A stretch of 17,998 nt of DNA from an uncultured Burkholderiales bacterium (GTDB taxonomy: Bacteria; Pseudomonadota; Gammaproteobacteria; Burkholderiales; Burkholderiaceae_C). Below the pieces are notes generated by a model. It did not search any database. It worked only from the letters and a program-made list of their open reading frames with translations, and had not been told where the DNA came from. A program made the position numbers and the translations under genes. The stretch is taken from NCBI GenBank assembly GCA_903856995.1, contig CAIODK010000270.1, positions 1 to 17,998 on the forward strand, in the 5' to 3' direction. Shown here piece by piece: positions 1-6,749 of the stretch (the stretch's first letter is position 1; the number at the start of each line of letters is the position of its first letter).

Positions 1-406
1 ACGCTTCAATCGCGCCATCGGTCAGCATCGGGCACAAAGCAAAGCTCATATTGGCTGAGTTGAGCATTTCACCGCAGGCGGCTCCAATGGTCTTGGGCAA
101 GCCTTGACCGCCAAAGTCTGCAGGGTGTTGCAAACTTTGCCAGCCGCCTTCGCAATATTGTTGGTACGCCTCTTTGAAGCCCGGTGTGGTGGTGACGTGG
201 CCGTCTTTGAAAAACGAGGGGTTCTTATCGCCTTCCCAGTTCAAAGGCACGAGCACGGATTCGTTCAACTTCGCGCATTCTTCGAGCACGGCTTGGGCGG
301 TTTCGACACCCATGTCTTCGAAGGCGGGAATTTCAGCAATTTGGCTGAGACCAGCCAAGTGTTCCATGTTGAACAGCATGTCTTTGATGGGGGCGATGTA
401 ACTCAT
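1..406 (-). CDS. Acyl-CoA dehydrogenase, N-terminal part (runs off the left edge)
   Basis: Only the first 135 codons are visible; the gene continues beyond base 1. It starts with ATG at 406 (MSYIAPIKDMLF). The translation contains the segments NWEGDKNPS, GGWQSLQHP and FGGQGLP, and ends in SFALCPMLTDGAIEA. This is the N-terminal alpha-helical domain of the long (about 600 residue) acyl-CoA dehydrogenase subfamily that also includes DmdC-type 3-methylmercaptopropionyl-CoA dehydrogenases. Such enzymes oxidise an acyl-CoA to the 2-enoyl-CoA with FAD and pass electrons to ETF, which is encoded just upstream by etfBA. The catalytic base and the C-terminal domain are outside the window, so the substrate cannot be inferred. 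A terminator at 437-466 separates it from etfA, so it probably has its own promoter or relies on read-through. Its ribosome-binding region lies inside an inverted repeat. Confidence 0.88.
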   Translation of the reverse strand, partial: MSYIAPIKDMLFNMEHLAGLSQIAEIPAFEDMGVETAQAVLEECAKLNESVLVPLNWEGDKNPSFFKDGHVTTTPGFKEAYQQYCEGGWQSLQHPADFGGQGLPKTIGAACGEMLNSANMSFALCPMLTDGAIEA

Positions 407-424
407 TTTTTAGATCTCTAAAAA
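407..424 (-). promoter_or_regulatory. Inverted repeat over the ribosome-binding region of the acyl-CoA dehydrogenase gene
   Basis: On the minus strand, directly before the ATG, the sequence is TTTTTAGA-GA-TCTAAAAA, perfect 8-base arms around 2 bases. The purine-rich AGAGA in the centre is the only Shine-Dalgarno-like sequence for the gene. In RNA it could fold as a 7-bp A/U-rich stem with a 4-base loop; in DNA it could be an operator half-site pair. The arms are AT-rich, so chance is a real alternative. Confidence 0.4.
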
Positions 425-436
425 TCAATACACATT

Positions 437-466
437 AAAAAAAAGACACCCCGTAGAGTGTCTTTT
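437..466 (-). terminator. Intrinsic terminator after etfA
   Basis: Reading the minus strand past the etfA stop, the sequence is AAAAGACAC, an 8-base loop, then GTGTCTTTT followed by further Ts. That gives a perfect 9-bp stem running into an unbroken T-tract (A437-A444 on the plus strand). It is the expected shape for a Rho-independent terminator of the etfBA transcript. Confidence 0.85.
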
Positions 467-476
467 CATCATCGGT

Positions 477-1409
477 TTAAAGCGCAGCGACCAGCTCTGG
501 CACAGCCACGAACAGGTCAGCCTCTAAGCCAAAGTCAGCCACAGAGAAGATCGGTGCTTCTGGGTCTTTGTTGATGGCCACGATGACCTTGCTGTCTTTC
601 ATGCCTGCCAGATGCTGGATCGCGCCGCTGATGCCACACGCCACATACAACTGAGGTGCGACGATCTTGCCGGTTTGACCCACTTGCAAGTCATTGGCTG
701 CGTAACCCGCATCCACCGCTGCGCGGCTGGCACCAATGGCTGCACCCAACTTGTCGGCCAACGGGATCATGACTTCATTGAACTTCTCTGAACTCCCCAA
801 GGCCCGGCCACCCGAGACGATGATCTTGGCGGCGGTTAACTCAGGACGGTCGTTCTTGGTCACTTCGCGACCCACAAAGCTGCTCTTGCCAGAGTCAACG
901 ACGGCGGCAACGGTCTCGACCGTGGCTGAGCCACCTGTCGACGCAGCAGCATCGAAACCGGTCGTGCGCACGGTGATGACTTTCACAGCATCAATCGATT
1001 GCACAGTGGCCATGGCATTGCCCGCATAAATCGGACGCTCAAACGTGTCAGCGCTGTCGACCTTGGTGATGTCACTGATCTGACCCACGTCCAACTTGGC
1101 TGCCACGCGAGGTGCCACGTTTTTACCGTTGGCAGTCGCGGGGAACAAGATGTGTGTGTAGTTGCTGGCGATGGCCAGCACTTGGGCCGCCACGTTCTCA
1201 GCCAAACCGGCTTCAAGGGTTGCGCCATCGGCGTGAATCACTTTGCTCACACCCACAATTTGGGCGGCAGCGGCGGCGGCGGCGCCTGCGTGATGGCCTG
1301 CCACCAACACGTGGACGTCACCGCCAATGGCGGCAGCGGCTGACACGGTGTTCAGTGTGGAAGGTTTGATGGATGCGTTGTCGTGTTCTGCAATCACAAG
1401 GGATGTCAT
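477..1409 (-). CDS. etfA: Electron transfer flavoprotein, alpha subunit
   Basis: The product has 310 residues, the normal length for EtfA. With EtfB it forms the soluble FAD/AMP heterodimer that collects electrons from acyl-CoA and related dehydrogenases and delivers them to ETF-ubiquinone oxidoreductase. The C-terminal FAD-binding half is clear: SGGRALG at 199-205, IGASRAAVDAG at about 225-235, GQTGKIVAPQLYVACG at 244-259 and GISGAIQHLAGM at 259-270, then an INKDPEAPIF segment near 279-288. The N-terminal half carries an Ala-rich stretch (about 40-49) encoded by GCG/GCC repeats. The ATG is preceded by AGGAGA at good spacing. It lies 24 bp after etfB in the same operon and is followed by a strong terminator. 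Confidence 0.96.
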   Translation of the reverse strand: MTSLVIAEHDNASIKPSTLNTVSAAAAIGGDVHVLVAGHHAGAAAAAAAQIVGVSKVIHADGATLEAGLAENVAAQVLAIASNYTHILFPATANGKNVAPRVAAKLDVGQISDITKVDSADTFERPIYAGNAMATVQSIDAVKVITVRTTGFDAAASTGGSATVETVAAVVDSGKSSFVGREVTKNDRPELTAAKIIVSGGRALGSSEKFNEVMIPLADKLGAAIGASRAAVDAGYAANDLQVGQTGKIVAPQLYVACGISGAIQHLAGMKDSKVIVAINKDPEAPIFSVADFGLEADLFVAVPELVAAL

Positions 1410-1433
1410 GTGTCGTTCTCCTGCGTATTTGTA

Positions 1434-2183
1434 TTAAATGACCTTGGCCACATTTTTGAGTTTGTCCACCAAAGTGGCCACATCTGGCACCTTGATGCCG
1501 GCGCTGCGTTTGGGAGGCTCGCTGACCTTCAGGGTCTTGATGCGGGGGACCACATCCACACCGAGGTCTTCTGGCTTGAACACATCGAGTTGTTTCTTCT
1601 TGGCCTTCATGATGTTGGGCAAGGTCACGTAACGTGGTTCGTTCAAACGCAAATCCGTGGTGATGATGGCGGGCAGATTGACAGCGATGGTTTCCAAACC
1701 GCCGTCGACTTCACGGGTCACGATGGCTTTGCCATCGGCGACTTCCACCTTGGAAGCAAAGGTAGCTTGAGGCAAATCAGCCAAAGCTGCCAACATTTGG
1801 CCGGTTTGGTTGCAGTCATCGTCAATCGCTTGTTTGCCCAAGATCACCAAGCCGGGTTGCTCTTTGTCCATCAAAGCTTTAAGCAACTTGGCCACGGCCA
1901 AAGGTTGCAACTCTTGCGTGGTTTCAACCAAGATGGCGCGGTCTGCACCAATCGCCATCGCGGTGCGCAAGGTTTCTTGACATTGGGTCACACCACAAGA
2001 CACAGCGATGACCTCGGTGACCAAGCCCTTTTCGCGCAGGCGAACAGCTTCTTCAATGGCGATTTCGTCAAAGGGATTCATGCTCATCTTGACGTTCGCA
2101 ATGTCAACACCCGAGTTGTCCGACTTGACGCGGACCTTGACGTTGTAGTCCACCACGCGTTTGACAGCGACCAATACTTTCAT
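1434..2183 (-). CDS. etfB: Electron transfer flavoprotein, beta subunit
   Basis: The product has 249 residues, typical of EtfB, which binds AMP and contacts partner dehydrogenases. It starts MKVLVAVKRVVDYNVKV and has the MNPFDEIAIEEAVRL segment at 35-49. The ETF-beta signature region lies at roughly 166-200 (VNLPAIITTDLRLNEPRY, then TLPNIMKAKKK). The ATG has a GGAG eight bases upstream. It is the first gene of etfBA and ends 24 bp before etfA. Its upstream region carries a good promoter and a perfect palindrome overlapping the predicted transcription start, so the operon is probably repressed by a dimeric regulator in response to acyl-CoA or amino-acid catabolism (inference). Confidence 0.96.
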   Translation of the reverse strand: MKVLVAVKRVVDYNVKVRVKSDNSGVDIANVKMSMNPFDEIAIEEAVRLREKGLVTEVIAVSCGVTQCQETLRTAMAIGADRAILVETTQELQPLAVAKLLKALMDKEQPGLVILGKQAIDDDCNQTGQMLAALADLPQATFASKVEVADGKAIVTREVDGGLETIAVNLPAIITTDLRLNEPRYVTLPNIMKAKKKQLDVFKPEDLGVDVVPRIKTLKVSEPPKRSAGIKVPDVATLVDKLKNVAKVI

Positions 2184-2214
2184 GGCAAAAACTCCAAATT
2201 TCGTTAAAACAGAT

Positions 2215-2234
2215 TGACGTTTACGTAAACGTCA
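2215..2234 (-). promoter_or_regulatory. Perfect 20-bp palindromic operator of etfBA (LiuR-like)
   Basis: The two halves TGACGTTTAC and GTAAACGTCA are exact reverse complements. The site begins one base downstream of the predicted -10 box and covers the predicted transcription start, a position where a bound protein would block RNA polymerase. From memory, the core resembles the site of LiuR, the MerR-family regulator of branched-chain amino-acid degradation in proteobacteria, whose predicted regulons can include etfBA. No regulator gene is in the window, so the assignment is inference. Confidence 0.65.
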
Positions 2235-2235
2235 C

Positions 2236-2263
2236 ATTGTAGGGATCAAAGGCCCAATATCAA
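2236..2263 (-). promoter_or_regulatory. Sigma70-type promoter of etfBA
   Basis: On the minus strand, TTGATA (2258-2263) and TACAAT (2236-2241) are separated by 16 bases; each differs from the consensus at one or two positions. The predicted start falls near 2229, inside the palindrome and about 45 bases before the etfB ATG. Confidence 0.65.
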
Positions 2264-2282
2264 AGCACGACCGTGCTTTTTT
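2262..2282. terminator. Hairpin between mscS-type gene and etfB; probable terminator
   Basis: The stem AAAGCACG / CGTGCTTT surrounds AC, effectively a 7-bp stem with a GACC loop. On the plus strand it is followed by a continuous run of six Ts (2277-2282). On the minus strand, the direction of the upstream channel gene, it is followed only by TTTGATATT, a weaker U-tract. It probably ends the HDAC-mscS transcript. Its distal arm shares bases 2262-2263 with the -35 box of etfBA. Confidence 0.5.
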
Positions 2283-2309
2283 AGGGTTTGTACTTAGAAA
2301 ATACCGATC

Positions 2310-3548
2310 TCATTGACGCAACACGACCTCTTGAGGCGAATGCACCAACAACACACCAGCAGCGCGTAAACCAGCGAGAACCGCGATGTTGACCCGCGAA
2401 CGCGTCAATGATTGACCATTGACGGGGTCTTCCATCCAAAAATTCAAGTTAAATCGCAACCCTTGCGGCGCCACCTCACCCAGCAAGGCTTGGGGAGCCG
2501 GCTCAGCCAAAACCCACTCGGCACTCAGCGCACCTTGGGTCAGAATCTCTTGGACGCGCGCCACATCACTCTCCAGCCCCACCCAATAGGTACAGGTTTG
2601 CAACAGATGGCGACTTTCAAGCGACAAGTTCTCTACGCGCTGGGTCAATAAAAGCTCATTGGGCACCACCGATTCACTGCCATTGCTAGCTCGCACCAAG
2701 GTGTAGCGGGTCTTGATGTCGGTCACGCGGCCTTCAAAACCGTCGACCCGCACAAAGTCCCCAATGCGCAACGAGCGCTCAAGCAAGATGACGAATCCGC
2801 TCACGTAATTGGCGGCCAACTTTTGCAAGCCAAAGCCAATCCCCACCCCCAAAGCGCCACCCAAAACAGACAACGCGGTGAGGTCAAAGCCCAGCGAGGA
2901 CAAGGCAAACAAAGAACCCACCACCAGCAGAAGCACACGCATCGCATTGGTCGCCACCTTGCGCATGGATAAATCATCAAACGCACGATTCAAGACACGC
3001 CGCTCGAGAGCGGCCGACAACCACAACGCCAACACCAACACAAACCCAGACGTGAGGATGACATCCAGCACATGCAAAACGCTGAAATGCGTCTTACCCA
3101 GCACAAACTGCAGGCTATCGAGTTCTTCCATCATCGGGCCCCACAGCCCTGTGACCCACAGCACGACCAAGCCCCACGCTATCCAAGACACCACTTGTTC
3201 CAAGATGCGTGCGCCTCGGGAATTCGGAAACACGGCAGCCATCACCCGTGCAATCAAGCGGATGAGCACCAACGACACCAACACCGGCAAGGCTACTTTC
3301 AGCACAGGCACGCGTTGCGTCATTGACAGCAAAAGCTTCAAACCGTAGGCGAACACCAAGGCCAAGACTGGAAACAAGACACCGTCCATCAAACGACGCC
3401 CGAACAAAATCGAGTCACGTGATGTCGCACCGCGGCCCAAGATCCAGCTGATCCCCCAAGCCATCAATAGACACAGGGCCAAACCGGCCAGCTCCAATGC
3501 AATGGCTGGGCTCTGCAAGTCCAGCAACAGTTCTTGTAAATCGTTCAT
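2310..3548 (-). CDS. MscS-family mechanosensitive ion channel
   Basis: The 412-residue inner-membrane protein has several hydrophobic segments in its N-terminal half (about 15-38, 52-75, 80-104, 117-136, 155-180, 200-218). The MscS core follows. The Gly/Ala-rich pore helix lies at about 221-250 (ALSVLGGALGVGIGFGLQK), followed by LRIGDFVRVDGFEGRV at 260-275 (beta domain) and VVPNELLL at 294-301. Members open under membrane tension and release solutes after hypo-osmotic shock. At 412 residues it is longer than E. coli MscS (286) because of extra N-terminal membrane helices and is closer to the intermediate-size paralogues. It begins only 3 bp after the stop of the HDAC-like gene, so the two are likely co-transcribed. 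Confidence 0.9.
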   Translation of the reverse strand: MNDLQELLLDLQSPAIALELAGLALCLLMAWGISWILGRGATSRDSILFGRRLMDGVLFPVLALVFAYGLKLLLSMTQRVPVLKVALPVLVSLVLIRLIARVMAAVFPNSRGARILEQVVSWIAWGLVVLWVTGLWGPMMEELDSLQFVLGKTHFSVLHVLDVILTSGFVLVLALWLSAALERRVLNRAFDDLSMRKVATNAMRVLLLVVGSLFALSSLGFDLTALSVLGGALGVGIGFGLQKLAANYVSGFVILLERSLRIGDFVRVDGFEGRVTDIKTRYTLVRASNGSESVVPNELLLTQRVENLSLESRHLLQTCTYWVGLESDVARVQEILTQGALSAEWVLAEPAPQALLGEVAPQGLRFNLNFWMEDPVNGQSLTRSRVNIAVLAGLRAAGVLLVHSPQEVVLRQ

Positions 3549-3551
3549 GCT

Positions 3552-4505
3552 TTAGATATCTGCCAACACGCGCAAATGAGCCTCCACACTGCGACTGAGT
3601 GAACTCAGGTCGTAGCCACCTTCTAAACACGACACGATGCGCCCCTTGGCGTGTCGCACTGCAATCTCACGGATGCGGTAGGTGATCCAGCTGTAGTCTT
3701 GTTCGGTTAGACCCATTTGGCCCATGTCATCTTCACGGTGGGCATCAAAGCCAGCACTGATGAAGATCATCTCGGGTTTGAACTCTTCCAAACGCGGCAC
3801 CCAGTAGGTTTCAATCAATTCGCGAACGGCCACGCCCTTGGTGTAGGCAGGGACCGGAATGTTCACCATGTTGGCAGCGGGGTGCTCTGCGCCGGTGTAG
3901 GGGTAGAACGGGTGCTGGAAAAAACTCACCATCAACACACGGTCATCACCACTCAAGATATCTTCCGTGCCATTGCCATGGTGCACATCAAAGTCCACCA
4001 CCGCCACGCGTTTCAACCCGTGCCTCTCCAAGGCGTACTTCGCGGCAACAGCGACGTTATTAAAAAAACAAAAACCACCCGCTTTGTTGCGTGAGGCATG
4101 GTGGCCAGGTGGTCGGGTGGCGCAAAAGGCGTTTTCTAACTCACCAGCAATCACGGCATCGGTGGCAGCAATAGCCGCACCGACGGAACACAATGCGGCC
4201 TTCCAGGTGTGGGCGTTAATCGCCGTGTCGGCGTCCATGTGCGCATAAGCGGGTCCGCCCGCTTGCATGTCTTCAACCAATTGGTCCGACAGGCCGCGCA
4301 AAGAAGCGATGTACATGCGTTCGTGGGCCAGCTCAATATCGGCCAGAGGCGCCTCGGGTGCCTCCATCTGGGTGAGGCCCAAATCGACGCCGCTGATGAG
4401 CAAGCGATCTTGAATGGCGCTGAGACGCTCAGGGCATTCGGGGTGGCCAGCCCCCATCTCGTGCTTCGCGCACAGGGGGTGTGTGTAATAACCAGTTTTC
4501 CGCAT
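3552..4505 (-). CDS. Class II histone deacetylase-like amidohydrolase
   Basis: The 317-residue protein belongs to the zinc-dependent arginase/deacetylase fold family, which includes acetoin-utilisation AcuC, acetylpolyamine amidohydrolases and bacterial HDAC-like amidohydrolases. Visible features are HPECPERL at 21-28, RPPGHHA at 131-137 (His dyad 135/136), DFDVHHGNGT at 171-180 (zinc ligands Asp173 and His175), AGFDAHRED at 251-259 (third zinc ligand Asp254) and EGGY at 295-298 (Tyr298, transition-state stabilising). All catalytic residues are present. The substrate is probably an acetylated small molecule or protein lysine and cannot be told from sequence. The ATG at 4505 has only a weak GAG-type ribosome site. 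It is divergent from mltB and leads a two-gene unit with the MscS channel. Confidence 0.92.
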   Translation of the reverse strand: MRKTGYYTHPLCAKHEMGAGHPECPERLSAIQDRLLISGVDLGLTQMEAPEAPLADIELAHERMYIASLRGLSDQLVEDMQAGGPAYAHMDADTAINAHTWKAALCSVGAAIAATDAVIAGELENAFCATRPPGHHASRNKAGGFCFFNNVAVAAKYALERHGLKRVAVVDFDVHHGNGTEDILSGDDRVLMVSFFQHPFYPYTGAEHPAANMVNIPVPAYTKGVAVRELIETYWVPRLEEFKPEMIFISAGFDAHREDDMGQMGLTEQDYSWITYRIREIAVRHAKGRIVSCLEGGYDLSSLSRSVEAHLRVLADI

Positions 4506-4599
4506 CGTTCTATCTCACTACTTTTGTCTGCGCTTGACACTCAAGGATTGCAAGTCAGCTTACCATGGAGGCCTTGCTTTTCCCCTTTGCACACCCTGC

Positions 4600-5736
4600 G
4601 TGACGACACTTACACCACCGTTTTATCAAGCTTTGCGCTCAGTTTTTGCGCGGCGACACATGCTGGCTGCCCTACTGCTCCTGCCAGCCTTGACCAGCCC
4701 CTTGTTCGCCAAACCTCACCACCGCGCCCATCGCCCTGTTTTTGTGGCATCTACACAAGGCGAGGTCTATGGGAAAAAGCCTGAGGTGATGGCACTCGCC
4801 GACGAGCTGGCTCAGCAAAATACGCTGCCTCAAGCGTGGGTACGCGCACAGCTCAGCAACGCACGCTACTTGAAGGGCGTGCCCAAGATGGTGTTGCCCC
4901 CTCCTGTCAACGTGCCCAAAAACTGGCGCGCTTACCGTGAACGCTTCATTGAGCCGCGTCGCATCGATGCAGGCATCCAGTTTTGGCAAACCTATGAAAG
5001 CGCCCTCACGCGCGCCGAACAAACCTACGGCGTGCCCGCCGAGATGATCGTGGGCATCATCGGTGTGGAAACCTTCTATGGCCAGAACATGGGCAACTAC
5101 CGCGTGCTCGACGCCTTGACCACGCTCACACTGAACTTCCCCGCCTCACACCCACGTGCGACAGAACGCCAAGCGTTTTTTAAATCAGAACTGGGGCACT
5201 TTTTGGTGCAAGCCCACCAGCAGGGTGGCGCCAGCGCTACGGGCAGCTTTGCAGGGGCCATGGGCTGGCCGCAATTCATGCCCTCGAGCGCGGCCAAGTT
5301 TGCGGTGGACTTTGATGGCGATGGTCACATTGACCTGCGCAACAGCCCCGTCGACGCAATTGGTTCGGTCGCCAATTACTTCAAAGCCTTTGGCTGGCAA
5401 ACCGGTATGCCCACGCACTACCCCGTGGGCTTTGATGAAGCGCATTTGGACAAACCCACCCTGCTCGCCCCCGACATCTTGCCTTCCTTCAGCGTACTTA
5501 ACTTCACCGCCAAAGGCGCGGTGCTGGATGAAGAAGCAAAAAAACACAATGGCTCTTTAGCCTTGGTCGAGCTGTTCAATGGCAACGAGCCGCCCAGCTA
5601 CGTGGCAGGCACAGACAATTTTTATGTGGTGACGCGCTACAACTGGAGTAGCTACTACGCCCTCACCGTGATTGAGCTGGGACAAGCCGTCAAAGCTACT
5701 AGGGCTTTGACCTCTATGCAATCCAACGCGCGTTGA
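4600..5736 (+). CDS. mltB: Lytic murein transglycosylase B (GH103), periplasmic
   Basis: It cleaves the MurNAc-GlcNAc bond of peptidoglycan to give 1,6-anhydro products during wall turnover. The catalytic Glu is in GIIGVETFYGQ, residue 157 counted from GTG 4600. Further conserved pieces are MGNYRVLDALTTL, GAMGWPQFMPSS and an EF-hand-like DFDGDGHIDL loop, as in E. coli Slt35. The frame is open from a TTG at 4534, and ATG 4660 is also possible. I favour GTG 4600 because it gives a proper signal peptide: FARRH followed by LAALLLLPALTSPLFA. No candidate has a good ribosome site. There is no lipobox Cys, so unlike E. coli MltB this looks like a soluble periplasmic form. It gives 378 residues and is convergent with the permease gene, 10 bp apart. 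Confidence 0.9.
   Translation: MTTLTPPFYQALRSVFARRHMLAALLLLPALTSPLFAKPHHRAHRPVFVASTQGEVYGKKPEVMALADELAQQNTLPQAWVRAQLSNARYLKGVPKMVLPPPVNVPKNWRAYRERFIEPRRIDAGIQFWQTYESALTRAEQTYGVPAEMIVGIIGVETFYGQNMGNYRVLDALTTLTLNFPASHPRATERQAFFKSELGHFLVQAHQQGGASATGSFAGAMGWPQFMPSSAAKFAVDFDGDGHIDLRNSPVDAIGSVANYFKAFGWQTGMPTHYPVGFDEAHLDKPTLLAPDILPSFSVLNFTAKGAVLDEEAKKHNGSLALVELFNGNEPPSYVAGTDNFYVVTRYNWSSYYALTVIELGQAVKATRALTSMQSNAR
5689..5711 (+). repeat. Inverted repeat inside the 3' end of mltB
   Basis: GTCAAAGC and GCTTTGAC are perfect 8-base arms around 7 bases, ending 25 bases before the end of the mltB coding region. No T-tract follows, so it is not a standard intrinsic terminator. It may be a messenger 3'-end structure or chance. 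Confidence 0.4.
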
Positions 5737-5746
5737 TCTGATCCTC

Positions 5747-6634
5747 CTATATCGGCCATTCCATAAATGCTAGCCAAATACCTAATGGTAAAAATATCAG
5801 ACTTAAAAAATGGCCAACAATCACCGTAGAGGCAACCTTATTTGGCTCCACATGAAATTTATCAGCCAACATAAAATTGAAAACTGCCGCAGGAAGGCAT
5901 GCAAACAAAATCAATGCACCACGCTCTAGGCCTTGCAATGGGATGAGCCAAAGAGTCAGAAAAGCTGCAGCAAGTCTGACAATCAAAATTAGCACGCTTG
6001 ACTGAACACCCACCCATGCATCTGAGACTTGGCTGCTAGAAAGTCTAGCACCCAAGGACAACAACATCATTGGAACTAAAACGCTGCCAATCATGGTGCA
6101 AGATGTTTGAAACCAAACGGGAAACTCTATCTGCAACTGCGAACTAGCCACGCCTAGGACAGTTGCCCAAACCAGTGGGTTGGCATACACCATGCGCCAA
6201 TCGACTTTGCTACTCATGACGCCCGCACCCAATGTGAAATGCAGAATGTTGGAGATCACCAACAAAACAACAGCTGGCGCCATGCCCTCAGGCCCATAGG
6301 CTAATGCGATCAAGGGAATACCAATCGGGCCAACGTTGGTAAACATAGCGCAAGGCAAAAAAGCTTGCAGTGATGCCCCAGAAAACCCCGTAAGAGGCCA
6401 AGCCATCAACCCAGTTAAAAGAATTAAAACGATGGAAGCCCCTGTGAATGACAGGGCTGAGATTGGATCAAACGATTTGGCAGAAAGCGATATAAAAATC
6501 AAAACAGGCAGCGCAATATCCACGACTAACTTGTTCGCACCTCGCAGATCCGGTTTAACGCGGCGACTGTACAAAAAACCGACCAGCACTAGGCTAAAGA
6601 TTGGGAGTGTGATTGATGCAATTTTTGAAAACAT
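5747..6634 (-). CDS. AEC-family (auxin efflux carrier-type) permease
   Basis: The 295-residue, very hydrophobic protein has about 10 predicted membrane helices. Family landmarks are the LVVDIALPVLIF segment at 36-47, FTNVGPIGIPLIALAYG at 98-114 (the N-x-G-x-x-G-x-P motif) and a C-terminal CLPAAVFNFMLADKF. Known bacterial members move small organic acids such as malate or malonate; the substrate here is unknown. The ATG at 6634 has GGAG just upstream, with short spacing. Coding composition differs strongly from its neighbours: sampled 60-base blocks in its 3' half range from 32 to 50 % GC against about 60 % nearby. This suggests acquisition by transfer. It is flanked by mltB (convergent) and queG (same strand, 115 bp upstream). 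Confidence 0.85.
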   Translation of the reverse strand: MFSKIASITLPIFSLVLVGFLYSRRVKPDLRGANKLVVDIALPVLIFISLSAKSFDPISALSFTGASIVLILLTGLMAWPLTGFSGASLQAFLPCAMFTNVGPIGIPLIALAYGPEGMAPAVVLLVISNILHFTLGAGVMSSKVDWRMVYANPLVWATVLGVASSQLQIEFPVWFQTSCTMIGSVLVPMMLLSLGARLSSSQVSDAWVGVQSSVLILIVRLAAAFLTLWLIPLQGLERGALILFACLPAAVFNFMLADKFHVEPNKVASTVIVGHFLSLIFLPLGIWLAFMEWPI

Positions 6635-6749
6635 GGTCTCCGTCTCAATGGTGGTTCTATTTGATCAATTGGATTATGCGAGACTTCATGAAGGGTATAT
6701 TCAAGCACGAAGTGCAACACGGGATATCGATCGAGCCATCCAAAGCGCG

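Noticed and set aside
1259..1292. GCG/GCC repeat within etfA as a possible microsatellite or phase-variable tract
   Set aside because: It encodes an Ala run in frame, is short and impure, and triplet changes would not shift the frame.
1383..2207. A 274-codon open frame on the plus strand opposite etfB
   Set aside because: It is a His/Gln/Asp-rich antisense shadow of etfB codon usage with no recognisable domain or ribosome site; etfB on the other strand is unambiguous.
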